Shown here: piece after piece, positions 55,299 to 64,000 of the stretch
Layout: each line of letters opens with the position of its first letter
Position numbering within the stretch: position 1 is the first letter of the stretch
Source of the DNA: Paraplanobispora siamensis
Lineage (GTDB): Bacteria; Actinomycetota; Actinomycetes; Streptosporangiales; Streptosporangiaceae
Direction: 5' to 3'
DNA: 64,000 nucleotides
NCBI RefSeq assembly: GCF_016863175.1
Contig: NZ_BOOJ01000025.1
Coordinates: forward strand, 1 to 64,000
The notes under the pieces: model-generated
Database searches by the model: none
Seen by the model: the letters and a program-made list of their open reading frames with translations, nothing else
Told to the model about the DNA's origin: nothing
Translations under genes and position numbers: made by a program

Positions 55299-55322
55299 AA
55301 AAGTTTTCTACTGAAAACTTTT
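55299..55322. promoter_or_regulatory. AAAAGTTTT...AAAACTTTT inverted repeat
   Basis: Perfect 9-bp arms (55299-55307 and 55314-55322) with a 6-bp centre upstream of the permease gene. The left arm lies in GGAAAAGTTTTCTA, which resembles the GGAAAGTTTCC core in front of the chitinase. Confidence 0.6.
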
Positions 55323-55359
55323 TGGGGCGATCTTGTTTCTTCCCGGTGGACCGGGGCGC

Positions 55360-56448
55360 TCAGCGCACGATGTCGAAGTCGAGCCCGTCGGCGCGGCCGA
55401 GGTGGGCCCGCCGCCGCACCCCGTGGCCCCGGAGCGTCAGCCGGCCGCGCGCCGTGACGATCGAGGCGCCGTCGGCGATCGCGTCCATGGCGGGGACCAT
55501 GAGCGTCCCGGCCCGCGCGGTGAGCGCGGCGAGCATCAGCACCGCCTCGTAGCAGCCCTGCCCGTGCCCGTTGAGCAGCGGCGCGGTGGAGCCGAAGCGC
55601 CGGACGTACCGCTCGCCGAGGCTCAGGCTGTCGTCGGTGACCATGCTCGCGAAGTAGCCCATCGCCCCGTACAGCTCGCCGGTCGCGTCACCGCCGATGC
55701 CGAGCAGCCCGTGCTCCTCCAGCGCGCCGCACAGGCGCGGGGTCGACAGTCCCTCGGCGGCGAAGACCCGGTTGAAGGCGACGAGGTCGCTGCCGATCAG
55801 GCTCAGCAGCAGCGCGTCGGCCCGGCTGGCGACCAGTTCCTCCAGCAGGGGGGCGAAGTCCCGCACGCCGTACGGGACGAACCGCTCGCCCACCACCGTG
55901 ACACCCCGCCCGGCCAGATGCCGCCTGGCCGCCCCGTGCACCAGGCGCGGCCAGACGTAGTCGTTGCCGAGCAGGAACCAGCGGCGGGCGCGCCGGCTGT
56001 CGATCAGCCAGTCGAGGCCCGGCCCGAGCTGGTGGCCGGGCGTCTCGCCCAGGAAGTAGACGCCGGGTGCGTGGCCGCCCCCCTCGTACGGCGGGGCGTA
56101 GACGAACGGCACCCGACCCGCCAGGGCCCGCACCACCGACACGCGCACGTCGCTGCCGTGCGTGCCGACCAGCGCGTCGACGGCCCCCGCCGACACCAGC
56201 GCGTCGACCTCGGCCGCGACCTCCCGGGCCGGGCGGCCGCCGTCGATCAGCACCAGCTCGACCTGCCTGCCGAGGATCCCGCCGGAGAGGTTGACTTCGT
56301 CGGCGGCCAGGACCGCGCAGTTGATCGCGCACGGCCCGACCAGCCCGAGGACCCCGGACAGCGGGATCACGAGCCCGACGCGCACCGCGGCGGCCCCGAG
56401 CAACTGGGCTTCCATGGGAGTGATGACGGATGTGATGGCTTCTGCCAC
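55360..56448 (-). CDS. AmiC/UrtA-like binding protein without signal peptide
   Basis: About 362 residues from GTG 56448 (GGGAGG 12 bases upstream) or 351 from ATG 56415. Type-I periplasmic-binding fold of the amide/urea class: VRVGLVIPLSGVLGLVG begins the domain almost at the N-terminus, followed by WFLLGNDYVWPRLVHGA and LLSLIGSDLVAFNR. No signal peptide or lipobox is present, so the protein should be cytosolic. The known precedent is AmiC, an intracellular amide sensor. With the divergent MarR and downstream permease/amidase it probably senses the inducing amide. Confidence 0.78.
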   Translation of the reverse strand: MAEAITSVITPMEAQLLGAAAVRVGLVIPLSGVLGLVGPCAINCAVLAADEVNLSGGILGRQVELVLIDGGRPAREVAAEVDALVSAGAVDALVGTHGSDVRVSVVRALAGRVPFVYAPPYEGGGHAPGVYFLGETPGHQLGPGLDWLIDSRRARRWFLLGNDYVWPRLVHGAARRHLAGRGVTVVGERFVPYGVRDFAPLLEELVASRADALLLSLIGSDLVAFNRVFAAEGLSTPRLCGALEEHGLLGIGGDATGELYGAMGYFASMVTDDSLSLGERYVRRFGSTAPLLNGHGQGCYEAVLMLAALTARAGTLMVPAMDAIADGASIVTARGRLTLRGHGVRRRAHLGRADGLDFDIVR

Positions 56449-56472
56449 GAAGCCGAGTATCCTCCCGGAAGG

Positions 56473-56492
56473 ACGGGCTGCGACAGGCCCGT
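56473..56492. promoter_or_regulatory. candidate operator between AmiC-like gene and marR
   Basis: ACGGGC-N8-GCCCGT inverted repeat in the 75-bp region between divergent starts. Confidence 0.45.
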
Positions 56493-56523
56493 TGTCCAAC
56501 CGGGATGCGAACGGGAGCTCCAC

Positions 56524-56994
56524 GTGGTGACGACCGGACTGGGATCCTCGCTCGCCTACCTGCTCAGCCGGGCCGAACGCAGCGTCAACCGGGGCCTGGC
56601 CGCCGCCCTGGCGGCCGAGGACGTCACCGTCGAGCAGTGGCGCATCCTGCGCGCCCTCGCCGACGGCCGGGGCCACTCGATGGGCGAGCTGGCCGAGGCC
56701 GTGCTGATGCCGCACCCGACGCTGACCAAGGCGATCGACCGGCTCGTCGACCGCGCTCTCGTCTACCGGGGACACGATCCGGCCGACCGCCGCAGGGTCG
56801 CGGTCTTCCTCGCCGACCGCGGCGCCGAGCTGCTGGCCCGGGTGGAGGGCGCGGTGGCGGGACACCACCGGGTGATCGAGGACGCCTACGGCCTGGAGCG
56901 CACCGAGCAGCTCATGCGGGACCTGGAAGGGCTGGTCAGAGCGTTGGACGCGCCCGACTCGCCGGTGACCCCCCGCAGCCACGCCCGCTCCTGA
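56524..56994 (+). CDS. MarR-family regulator of amide cluster
   Basis: 156 residues, winged helix: TVEQWRILRALADGRGHSMG, the recognition region LMPHPTLTKAIDRLVDR and the wing HDPADRRRVAVFL. GTG 56524 or 56527, six bases after GGGAG. Divergent from the AmiC-like gene, so a two-protein sensor/repressor arrangement is likely. Confidence 0.88.
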   Translation: MVTTGLGSSLAYLLSRAERSVNRGLAAALAAEDVTVEQWRILRALADGRGHSMGELAEAVLMPHPTLTKAIDRLVDRALVYRGHDPADRRRVAVFLADRGAELLARVEGAVAGHHRVIEDAYGLERTEQLMRDLEGLVRALDAPDSPVTPRSHARS

Positions 56995-57204
56995 CGCGCC
57001 TCTCTCCACGGCCGCCGTGTTCTCCTGACGCGCCCTTCCCCGCGACCGCCGTGTTCCCCTGACCGGTCCCGCCCCGCCGTCGATGTCCGGCGGGGAAAAG
57101 GCTCAGGACCGCCCTCATCGAGCCGATGGGACGCTTCGACCGGTCGGCTCATCCGCGCTCGACCGGCCGGCACGCCCACGACCGGAGGGAAGGGGGGATC
57201 GGCC

Positions 57205-59562
57205 TTGTCCACGGCGTTCTTCGGCGTCCTGGCACGTCTGACCCGCGGTCCCCGGAGCTGGGCGGTCTATCTGCTGTCCGGTCTCGCGCTGGCCGCCGCC
57301 GCCCCCGCCCTCGCCACCGTCTCCCCGGTGCTGGAGGTCCTGTCGTGGGTGCTGCTGCAGGGCGGTACGGCGGTGGCCGTCTGCGTGGGAATCCGCAGGA
57401 ACGGCCTCGCCGGGCTGCGGCCCTGGCGGCTGATCCGTACGGCGAGCGTGCTCGCCTGGCTGACGACCACCCTGACCTGGGGCGTCGGGTGGATCTGGCT
57501 GCAGCTTCCGGGCGCCATGGATCTGTACCGGGCCGGCACCGTGGTGACCTACACCCTGTCCCTGATCGCCCTGACCCTGTTCAGCCTGCGGGCCGAGGGC
57601 TCGCGCGGCGCCGGGCTGCTGGACGCGGGCATCATCACCGTCGGCGTGGCCATGCCGTTCTGGATCTTCCTGCTCGGCCCGCTGATCACCGCCGGGAGCG
57701 GGCGCACCGGCGCCGACCTCGCGCTCGCGGTCGCCCTGCCGGTCATCGACCTGTTCGCGTTCGGCCTGCTCATGCGGATGAGCCTGGACAACGGCCGCGC
57801 GCCCTGGCTGGGCCTGCTGAGCCTGTCCTATGTCTTGCTGTCCGTCGGGGACGGCGCCTTCCTGCTCGACCAGGTCGCCGGCCGGCCCTCCGGCGGCGTC
57901 GTGGCGACCTTCGGCTGGCTGGCCTGCTCGGTCCTGCTGGGCGCCGCCGTGCTCCACCCGAGCGCCGGCGGGGAGCGCCTGCGGGCCCCGGCCGTCTCCG
58001 GCAGGGGGCGGGTCGTGATGTTCCTGGCGCTGGCGCTCCTGAGCCCGCTGGTCTCGGGGTTCGGGCAGATGCTCCTGGAGCCGCGGGGCACGAAGAGCTC
58101 CTCCGACGAGATGGTGATCATGGTGCTGACCGTGGTCCTGGCCGTCCTGCTGGTGCTGCGCCTGAACATCGTCGCCCGCCTGGCCGAGAACCACGCCGCC
58201 GAGCTGGGCGTGGCCCTGCGCCAGCGGGAGGTCCTGCAGCGCAGCCTGTCGTACCGCGCGCTGCACGACCCGCTGACCGGGCTGGCCAACCGCACCCTGC
58301 TCGGCCAGGCCATGCAGCACGCCATCGCCGACACCGCACCCGGCGCGGAGCCGCCCGCGTTGCTCCTGCTGGACCTGGACGGCTTCAAGGACGTCAACGA
58401 CAGCTTCGGCCACCCGGTCGGCGACGAGCTGCTCACCCACGTCACCCGGCGCCTGACCTGCCTGCTGGCCCCCGGCCAGACCCTGGCCCGGCTGGGCGGC
58501 GACGAGTTCGCGCTGGTGCTGCCCGCGACCGGCCGGCAGGATGCGCTCGCCGTCGCCGAGCGCATCCTGACCGCGCTGCAGGCGCCCTACCGGCTGAGCA
58601 GCCGGGAGGTGTACCTGACCACCAGCATCGGCGTGCTGGCCGGGCTGCCGACGGCCACCCCGTCGGAGGCCCTGCGCGATGCCGACCTGGCGCTGTACGC
58701 GGCCAAGAACGCCGGCAAGAACCAGATCACGGCCTTCGACCCGGCCCTGCGCCACGCTCATCTGGAGCGCACCCGCCTGCTCACCGGCCTGCGCCGGGCG
58801 CTCGCCCAGGGCGAGTTCACCCTGAACTACCAGCCGGTCGTCGACCTGGCCAGCGGGGACATCCGCGCGGTGGAGGCGCTGCTGCGCTGGAACCCGGCCG
58901 GCTCGCGGCCGGTGCCGCCGGATGTGTTCATCCCGGTCGCCGAGGAGAGCGGGCTGATCGTGCCGATCGGCGCCTGGGTGCTGGAGCAGGCCTGCGCCGA
59001 CGCCCGGCGCTGGCACGAGGGCCACGACATCTCGGTCACCGTCAACATCTCCGGCCGCCAGCTGCGCGAGCCCGACTTCGCCGAGACGGTGCTGGACATC
59101 CTGGCCCGCCACGACCTGCCCGAGCGGGCACTGGTGCTGGAGATCACCGAGAGCATGCTGCTGGCCACCACGCCGGCCGAGACCGCCCGCATCATCGCCG
59201 CCCTGACCACGCTCCGGGAACACGGGGTGCGGGTCGCCCTGGACGACTTCGGCACCGGCTACTCGTCGCTGTCGTACCTGCGCACGCTTCCGGTGGACAT
59301 CCTCAAGATCGACAAGTCCTTCGCGGCCCCGGCCGGGCACGCCGACCACCACCAGATGCGCGCCTTCACCAAGGCGATCCTGGAGCTGTCGGCCAGCCTG
59401 CGCCTGGACACCATCGTCGAGGGCGTGGAGTCGCAGGAACAGGCGGCCCTGCTCCAGCGGATGGGCTGCCCGCTGGTGCAGGGCTACCTGTTCTCCCCGC
59501 CCGCGCCCGCCCGGCAGATCGACGGCCTGCTGACCATCACGCCCTGGCAGGACGCGGCCTGA
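57205..59562 (+). CDS. bifunctional diguanylate cyclase/phosphodiesterase
   Basis: 785 residues: about eight N-terminal membrane helices (residues 15-300), a GGDEF domain with intact RLGGDEFALV near residue 429, and an EAL domain with AVEALLRWN near residue 555, plus DDFGTGYSSL and the EGVES motif. Both active sites look intact, so it may make or break cyclic-di-GMP. No RxxD inhibitory site is seen five residues before GGDEF. The membrane part resembles actinomycete sensor modules (MASE-like, not assigned). TTG start after GGAGGG. Confidence 0.92.
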   Translation: MSTAFFGVLARLTRGPRSWAVYLLSGLALAAAAPALATVSPVLEVLSWVLLQGGTAVAVCVGIRRNGLAGLRPWRLIRTASVLAWLTTTLTWGVGWIWLQLPGAMDLYRAGTVVTYTLSLIALTLFSLRAEGSRGAGLLDAGIITVGVAMPFWIFLLGPLITAGSGRTGADLALAVALPVIDLFAFGLLMRMSLDNGRAPWLGLLSLSYVLLSVGDGAFLLDQVAGRPSGGVVATFGWLACSVLLGAAVLHPSAGGERLRAPAVSGRGRVVMFLALALLSPLVSGFGQMLLEPRGTKSSSDEMVIMVLTVVLAVLLVLRLNIVARLAENHAAELGVALRQREVLQRSLSYRALHDPLTGLANRTLLGQAMQHAIADTAPGAEPPALLLLDLDGFKDVNDSFGHPVGDELLTHVTRRLTCLLAPGQTLARLGGDEFALVLPATGRQDALAVAERILTALQAPYRLSSREVYLTTSIGVLAGLPTATPSEALRDADLALYAAKNAGKNQITAFDPALRHAHLERTRLLTGLRRALAQGEFTLNYQPVVDLASGDIRAVEALLRWNPAGSRPVPPDVFIPVAEESGLIVPIGAWVLEQACADARRWHEGHDISVTVNISGRQLREPDFAETVLDILARHDLPERALVLEITESMLLATTPAETARIIAALTTLREHGVRVALDDFGTGYSSLSYLRTLPVDILKIDKSFAAPAGHADHHQMRAFTKAILELSASLRLDTIVEGVESQEQAALLQRMGCPLVQGYLFSPPAPARQIDGLLTITPWQDAA

Positions 59563-59590
59563 CCCGGCCGGGGGCGTCAGCGCCGCGGGA

Positions 59591-60877
<1,287 letters not shown>

Positions 60878-61270
60878 GAAGGAGGTCCTCCATACGCTGA
60901 GCGGAGCGCCGTTGCTCCGCTCTGGGTGGTTTGTCATGATCAGCGTAGCTATGGGGTTTTGGCGCACCAAGGCGGAGACGTTGCGATCTGACGCCCGATC
61001 TTTGTGCGTTGTCCCACTTACCTGCTGATCTGTTGCTACCGAGGAAAGCGCCCGGGCGGCGGGAGGGGAACCCGCCAATCCGGCGGTTCGCGGGCGGGAG
61101 GTGCGCCGCTTTGGAGCGGCGCCGGTCCGCGGTCATGATCGCGATCCTGTGTCGCCGGCCCGCGCCCGGGTACGTAGCCAGCGTTTCCGCCGTGTCACGC
61201 AGTGTGGATCCCGGGCGGGACACGGTGGCACTCCATCCGTCCCGGGCGTCGAAACAGGGGGCGAGACTCA
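60878..61270. other. 393-bp divergent intergenic region
   Basis: No gene seen. It holds promoters for gdh (left) and ohr (right) and a perfect hairpin GCGCCGCT-TTGG-AGCGGCGC at 61103-61122. The gdh-proximal part is relatively AT-rich (GTAGCTATGGGGTTTTGG). Confidence 0.5.
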
Positions 61271-61882
61271 ATGAGCCAGGACGCGCGACCCGCGGCGGAC
61301 AGGCGGGGGACGACGGCGGCGGACATGTCCCGGGGCCGGGCGGTGGGCCCGGACTACTCGGGGCCGGGTGTCGAGGCCGAGCTCGACGGGACCGGGCAGC
61401 CGGACGGGCAGGGCCACTCCGGCGGGGACGGGCAGCCGAGCGGGCAGGGACACTCCGGCGGGGACGACTACGACACCATGTACACCGCGCGCGCATCGTC
61501 CAGGAGGGACGGGGGCGGACGGGTCATCACGGAGGACGGGCTGCTGGACCTGAAGGTCAGGGCCCCGCGGCAGCTGGGCGGGACCGGCGAGGGCACGAAC
61601 CCGGAACAGCTCCTCGCCGCGGCGTACGCGACCTGCTTCCACAACTCCCTGGAGCTGGTGGCGGAACGTGGAGGGGTGAGCACCGCCGACGCCAGGGTCG
61701 ACGCGGCCGTACGGCTGCGCAAGCGCGGAAAGAGCGACGACTACACCATCGGCGTGGAGCTGGTCGTGCACCTTCCCGGGGCGGATCCCGAGACGGCCGG
61801 GCGGCTGGCCGAGCAGGCGCACCGGCACTGCCCCTACTCCAAGGCGCTGACCGGCGCGGAGGTCGGGGTGCGCGTCGCCTGA
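61271..61882 (+). CDS. Ohr/OsmC-type peroxide reductase
   Basis: Organic hydroperoxide resistance protein. The core from MYTARASSRRDGGGRV (ATG 61479) has both redox cysteines: ATCFHNSLE and HRHCPYSKA. The annotated ATG 61271 adds about 70 residues of Gly/Asp/Gln-rich sequence containing two GQGHSGGD units, unlike any family member. Either the true start is internal (near 61470) or this is a disordered extension. The core length of 134 residues suits the family. Confidence 0.85.
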   Translation: MSQDARPAADRRGTTAADMSRGRAVGPDYSGPGVEAELDGTGQPDGQGHSGGDGQPSGQGHSGGDDYDTMYTARASSRRDGGGRVITEDGLLDLKVRAPRQLGGTGEGTNPEQLLAAAYATCFHNSLELVAERGGVSTADARVDAAVRLRKRGKSDDYTIGVELVVHLPGADPETAGRLAEQAHRHCPYSKALTGAEVGVRVA

Positions 61883-62080
61883 GGCGCCGGCGGGGTCCCC
61901 GGTGACCCCGCCGCGGCCTCAACTTCACGCCGGCGCGCGGGCGGTTCGCCGGATTTTTACCTGCCGCCAGGGTTTTTTCGGCCTCTCCGGTAGGTCTGTT
62001 GTTATCGACCGGATCGGGAGGGCAGCGGAGGAAAGCGGATTTATGTGCGAAGCTTTCCGGAAGATACCCGCCGATCGGGA

Positions 62081-63661
62081 ATGGCTAGGGAGATGGACGT
62101 GCCCGAACTTGTCGTCGGACCGATGCTGCGGTATGTGGACGACAAGAGCGCCTCCGTCTGGGTGGAGACCAGTGAACCGTGCGAGGTGACGGTCGAGGCC
62201 GGGCGGTCGCGGGCCGGTGGGCGGACCTTCACCGTCCACGGCCACCACTACGCGATCGTCGACGTGACCGACGGCGGGACCTACGAGGTCCGCCTGGACG
62301 GGGAGGTCGTCTGGCCGCTCCCGGACCACCCGCCCAGCCGCATCCGCCTGCTCGGCTCGGACGGCCCCAGGAAGGTGATGTTCGGGTCCTGCCGCACCAG
62401 CGTGCCGCACGACGTGATCCACACGATCTCGCACGGCGTGGACGTGCTGCGCTCGTACGGCTGCCGCATGATGGAGGCCCCCGAGGAGGAGTGGCCCGAC
62501 ATGCTGCTCCTGCTCGGCGACCAGGTCTACGCCGACGAGCCCTCCAAGGAGATGCTGGAGTTCATCAAGAACCGCAGGGACACCGAGCCGAAGACCGAGA
62601 TCGCCGACTTCGAGGAGTACGCGGAGCTGTACCGGGTGGCCTGGACCGACCCGGAGATCCGCTGGCTGCTGTCGACCGTTCCCACGGCGATGATCTTCGA
62701 TGACCACGACCTGCGCGACGACTGGAACACCTCCCACGACTGGCGTCAGCAGATGGCCAAGGTCGAGTGGTGGCCGCGCCGGGTGATCGCGGGGCTCGGG
62801 GCCTACTGGGTCTACCAGCACCTGGGCAACCTGTCGCCCGCCGAGCGCGACGCCGACGGCCTGCTCGGCAAGCTGTGCGCCTCGGAGGCCGACGGGGCCG
62901 AGATCCTCGACGCCTTCGCCGAGCACGCCGACGCCGTCCCCGCCGAGAGCCGCTGGAGCTACGCCCGCGACCTGGGCTCCACCCGCCTGATCATGGTCGA
63001 CTCGCGCTGCGCCCGGCAGCTCACCCCCGGCGACCGGCGCATGCTCGACCCGGTGGAGTGGGAGTGGCTCATCGATCAGCTGAACCGGGGCGGCGCCGAG
63101 CGCTTCCTGGTCGGCACCTCGGTGCCCTTCCTGCTGCCCGCCGGCATCCACCACGTCCAGAACTGGAACGAGGCCCTGGCCCAGGGGGCCTGGGGCAGGA
63201 GGGTCGCCCGCTGGTCGGAGTGGCTGCGCCAGACCTTCGACCTGGAGCACTGGTCGGCCTTCCGCCGTTCCTTCGACGACCTGGCCAGGCTGCTGACCCG
63301 GACGGAGAGACCGGTGATCATCCTGTCCGGCGACATCCACTACTCGTACGCGGCCAAGGCCAGGAAGTACCCGATCCACCAACTGGTCTGCTCGCCCATC
63401 CGCAACCCGCTGAGCCGTACCCTGCGCCTGGCCAACATCGTGGCCCAGTTCGGCATCGCCACCCTGATCGGCGGCCTGCTCTCCCGCCTGGCCAGGATCC
63501 CCCGCCCCCCGATCAAGTGGCGGATCACCGACGGCCCCTGGTTCTCCAACGCCATCGCGACCCTGTCCCTGGGCTCCCCGGGCGAGCAGATCTCCGTCCG
63601 CTGGGAGACCGCCAGCACCACCGAGGTCATGGAGGTCGCCGAAGTGGAGCTCTCTGCCTGA
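62081..63661 (+). CDS. PhoD-type alkaline phosphatase / metallophosphatase
   Basis: 526 residues. Metal-site segments of the PhoD-like family: GDQVYADEPS, MIFDDHDLRDDWN and ILSGDIHYSYAAKARKY. No signal peptide is seen at either ATG 62081 or ATG 62093, so it may act in the cytosol, unlike classical exported PhoD. Ribosome binding sites are weak. Convergent relation unknown; the next frame starts right at its stop codon. Confidence 0.82.
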   Translation: MAREMDVPELVVGPMLRYVDDKSASVWVETSEPCEVTVEAGRSRAGGRTFTVHGHHYAIVDVTDGGTYEVRLDGEVVWPLPDHPPSRIRLLGSDGPRKVMFGSCRTSVPHDVIHTISHGVDVLRSYGCRMMEAPEEEWPDMLLLLGDQVYADEPSKEMLEFIKNRRDTEPKTEIADFEEYAELYRVAWTDPEIRWLLSTVPTAMIFDDHDLRDDWNTSHDWRQQMAKVEWWPRRVIAGLGAYWVYQHLGNLSPAERDADGLLGKLCASEADGAEILDAFAEHADAVPAESRWSYARDLGSTRLIMVDSRCARQLTPGDRRMLDPVEWEWLIDQLNRGGAERFLVGTSVPFLLPAGIHHVQNWNEALAQGAWGRRVARWSEWLRQTFDLEHWSAFRRSFDDLARLLTRTERPVIILSGDIHYSYAAKARKYPIHQLVCSPIRNPLSRTLRLANIVAQFGIATLIGGLLSRLARIPRPPIKWRITDGPWFSNAIATLSLGSPGEQISVRWETASTTEVMEVAEVELSA

Positions 63662-64000
63662 CGGGAACGCGAGCTCGCCCTTCTCCGGAGCCGTCTGGAC
63701 GGGGTGCGCGAGGGCACGGGCGGAAGCCGCCCCGGACGCTGCCTGATCATGCGAGACCGGTACTTCGAGCGGAAACCGGTCCTGCTGATCCTCATCGGCT
63801 CGGACCTGTCGGTCATGGAGGCGCTCACCGGATGCGGCAGGCCGTTCCACCGGCGCGGACGGGAGATGAAGCTCGGCCCGCTCACGCCCGGGGAGGTCGG
63901 CCGGATGCTGGGCCTTCCCCCCGCGGAGACGTTCGACGCCTGGCTGGTGACCGGTGGCCTCCCGCTGATCTGCGCGGAACGGGGGAGCGGAGCGGGGCTG
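63662..64000 (+). pseudogene. deletion-scarred DEXX-box ATPase, runs off window
   Basis: Directly after the phosphatase stop and in its frame: RERELALLRSRLDGVREGTG then GRCLIMRDRYFERKPVLLI. The first part is the N-terminus of an archaeal-type/DUF234-like ATPase just before its Walker A; the second (PVLLILIGSDLSVMEAL, REMKLGPLTPGEVGRMLG, WLVTGGLPLIC) is its middle. About 100-200 residues including the P-loop are missing between, and no start codon precedes the frame. Continues beyond 64000. Confidence 0.65.

Noticed and set aside
57115-59352. Long minus-strand open frame opposite the GGDEF-EAL gene
   Set aside because: Gln/Gly/Val-rich shadow product with no motif; the plus strand has intact GGDEF and EAL sites.

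Overview
The window is a 64 kb chromosomal segment of a high-GC actinomycete. Conserved gene order (holA, rpsT, lepA, hemW, hrcA, dnaJ, rsmE, HIT, phoH, ybeY, CNNM/CorC, deaminase-like gene, era, leuA), many GTG/TTG starts and very high third-position GC point to Streptosporangiales (Streptosporangium/Nonomuraea-like). That placement is inference from gene content, not a database match. No tRNA, rRNA, CRISPR array, integrase or transposase was seen.

Layout. 1-8.3 kb: comEC, a 48-residue zinc-ribbon protein, holA, a scar of decayed genes (a ricin-lectin/pectate-lyase remnant and an unidentified fragment), an EamA exporter divergent from its MarR regulator, rpsT and a GH18-like secreted protein. 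8.4-25.3 kb: the housekeeping core, with lepA, a GH18 chitinase, hemW, a CIRCE-controlled hrcA-dnaJ-rsmE unit, an ECF sigma factor with its membrane partner, and HIT-phoH-ybeY-CNNM-era. 25.4-36.7 kb: an acyltransferase, then a nitrogen module with the urease operon ureABC-F-G-D on the minus strand divergent from a five-gene urea ABC transporter urtABCDE. 36.8-41.8 kb: a membrane-anchored glutamate-type binding protein paired with a membrane protein, small conserved genes, and leuA behind a leucine-rich leader peptide and a terminator-like stem.

42-50 kb is the least ordinary part. It holds a 1251-residue HTH / STAND NTPase / transmembrane / 14-repeat WD40 protein, a truncated secreted protein, a phosphotransferase-like protein behind a 10-bp tandem repeat, and a compact operon of a 93-residue protein, a DUF6879-like protein and a two-TM DUF6082-like protein. 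I consider this three-gene operon and the STAND protein the best candidates for under-described biology. 50-57 kb: a TetR/NAD-epimerase pair with two operator palindromes, a Gfo/Idh/MocA oxidoreductase, and an amide-utilisation cluster (acetamidase/formamidase coupled to a 21-codon micro-ORF, APC permease, AmiC-like binding protein without a signal peptide, MarR). 57-64 kb: a GGDEF-EAL protein, glutamate dehydrogenase, an Ohr/OsmC peroxidase, a PhoD-type phosphatase, and a deletion-scarred DEXX-box ATPase running off the end.

Two themes recur. Nitrogen acquisition is clustered: urease, urea transport, amidase and glutamate dehydrogenase. Short tandem duplications (10-23 bp) sit at many gene junctions and inside proteins, and several genes are internally deleted, so slippage and deletion appear to have shaped this chromosome strongly.
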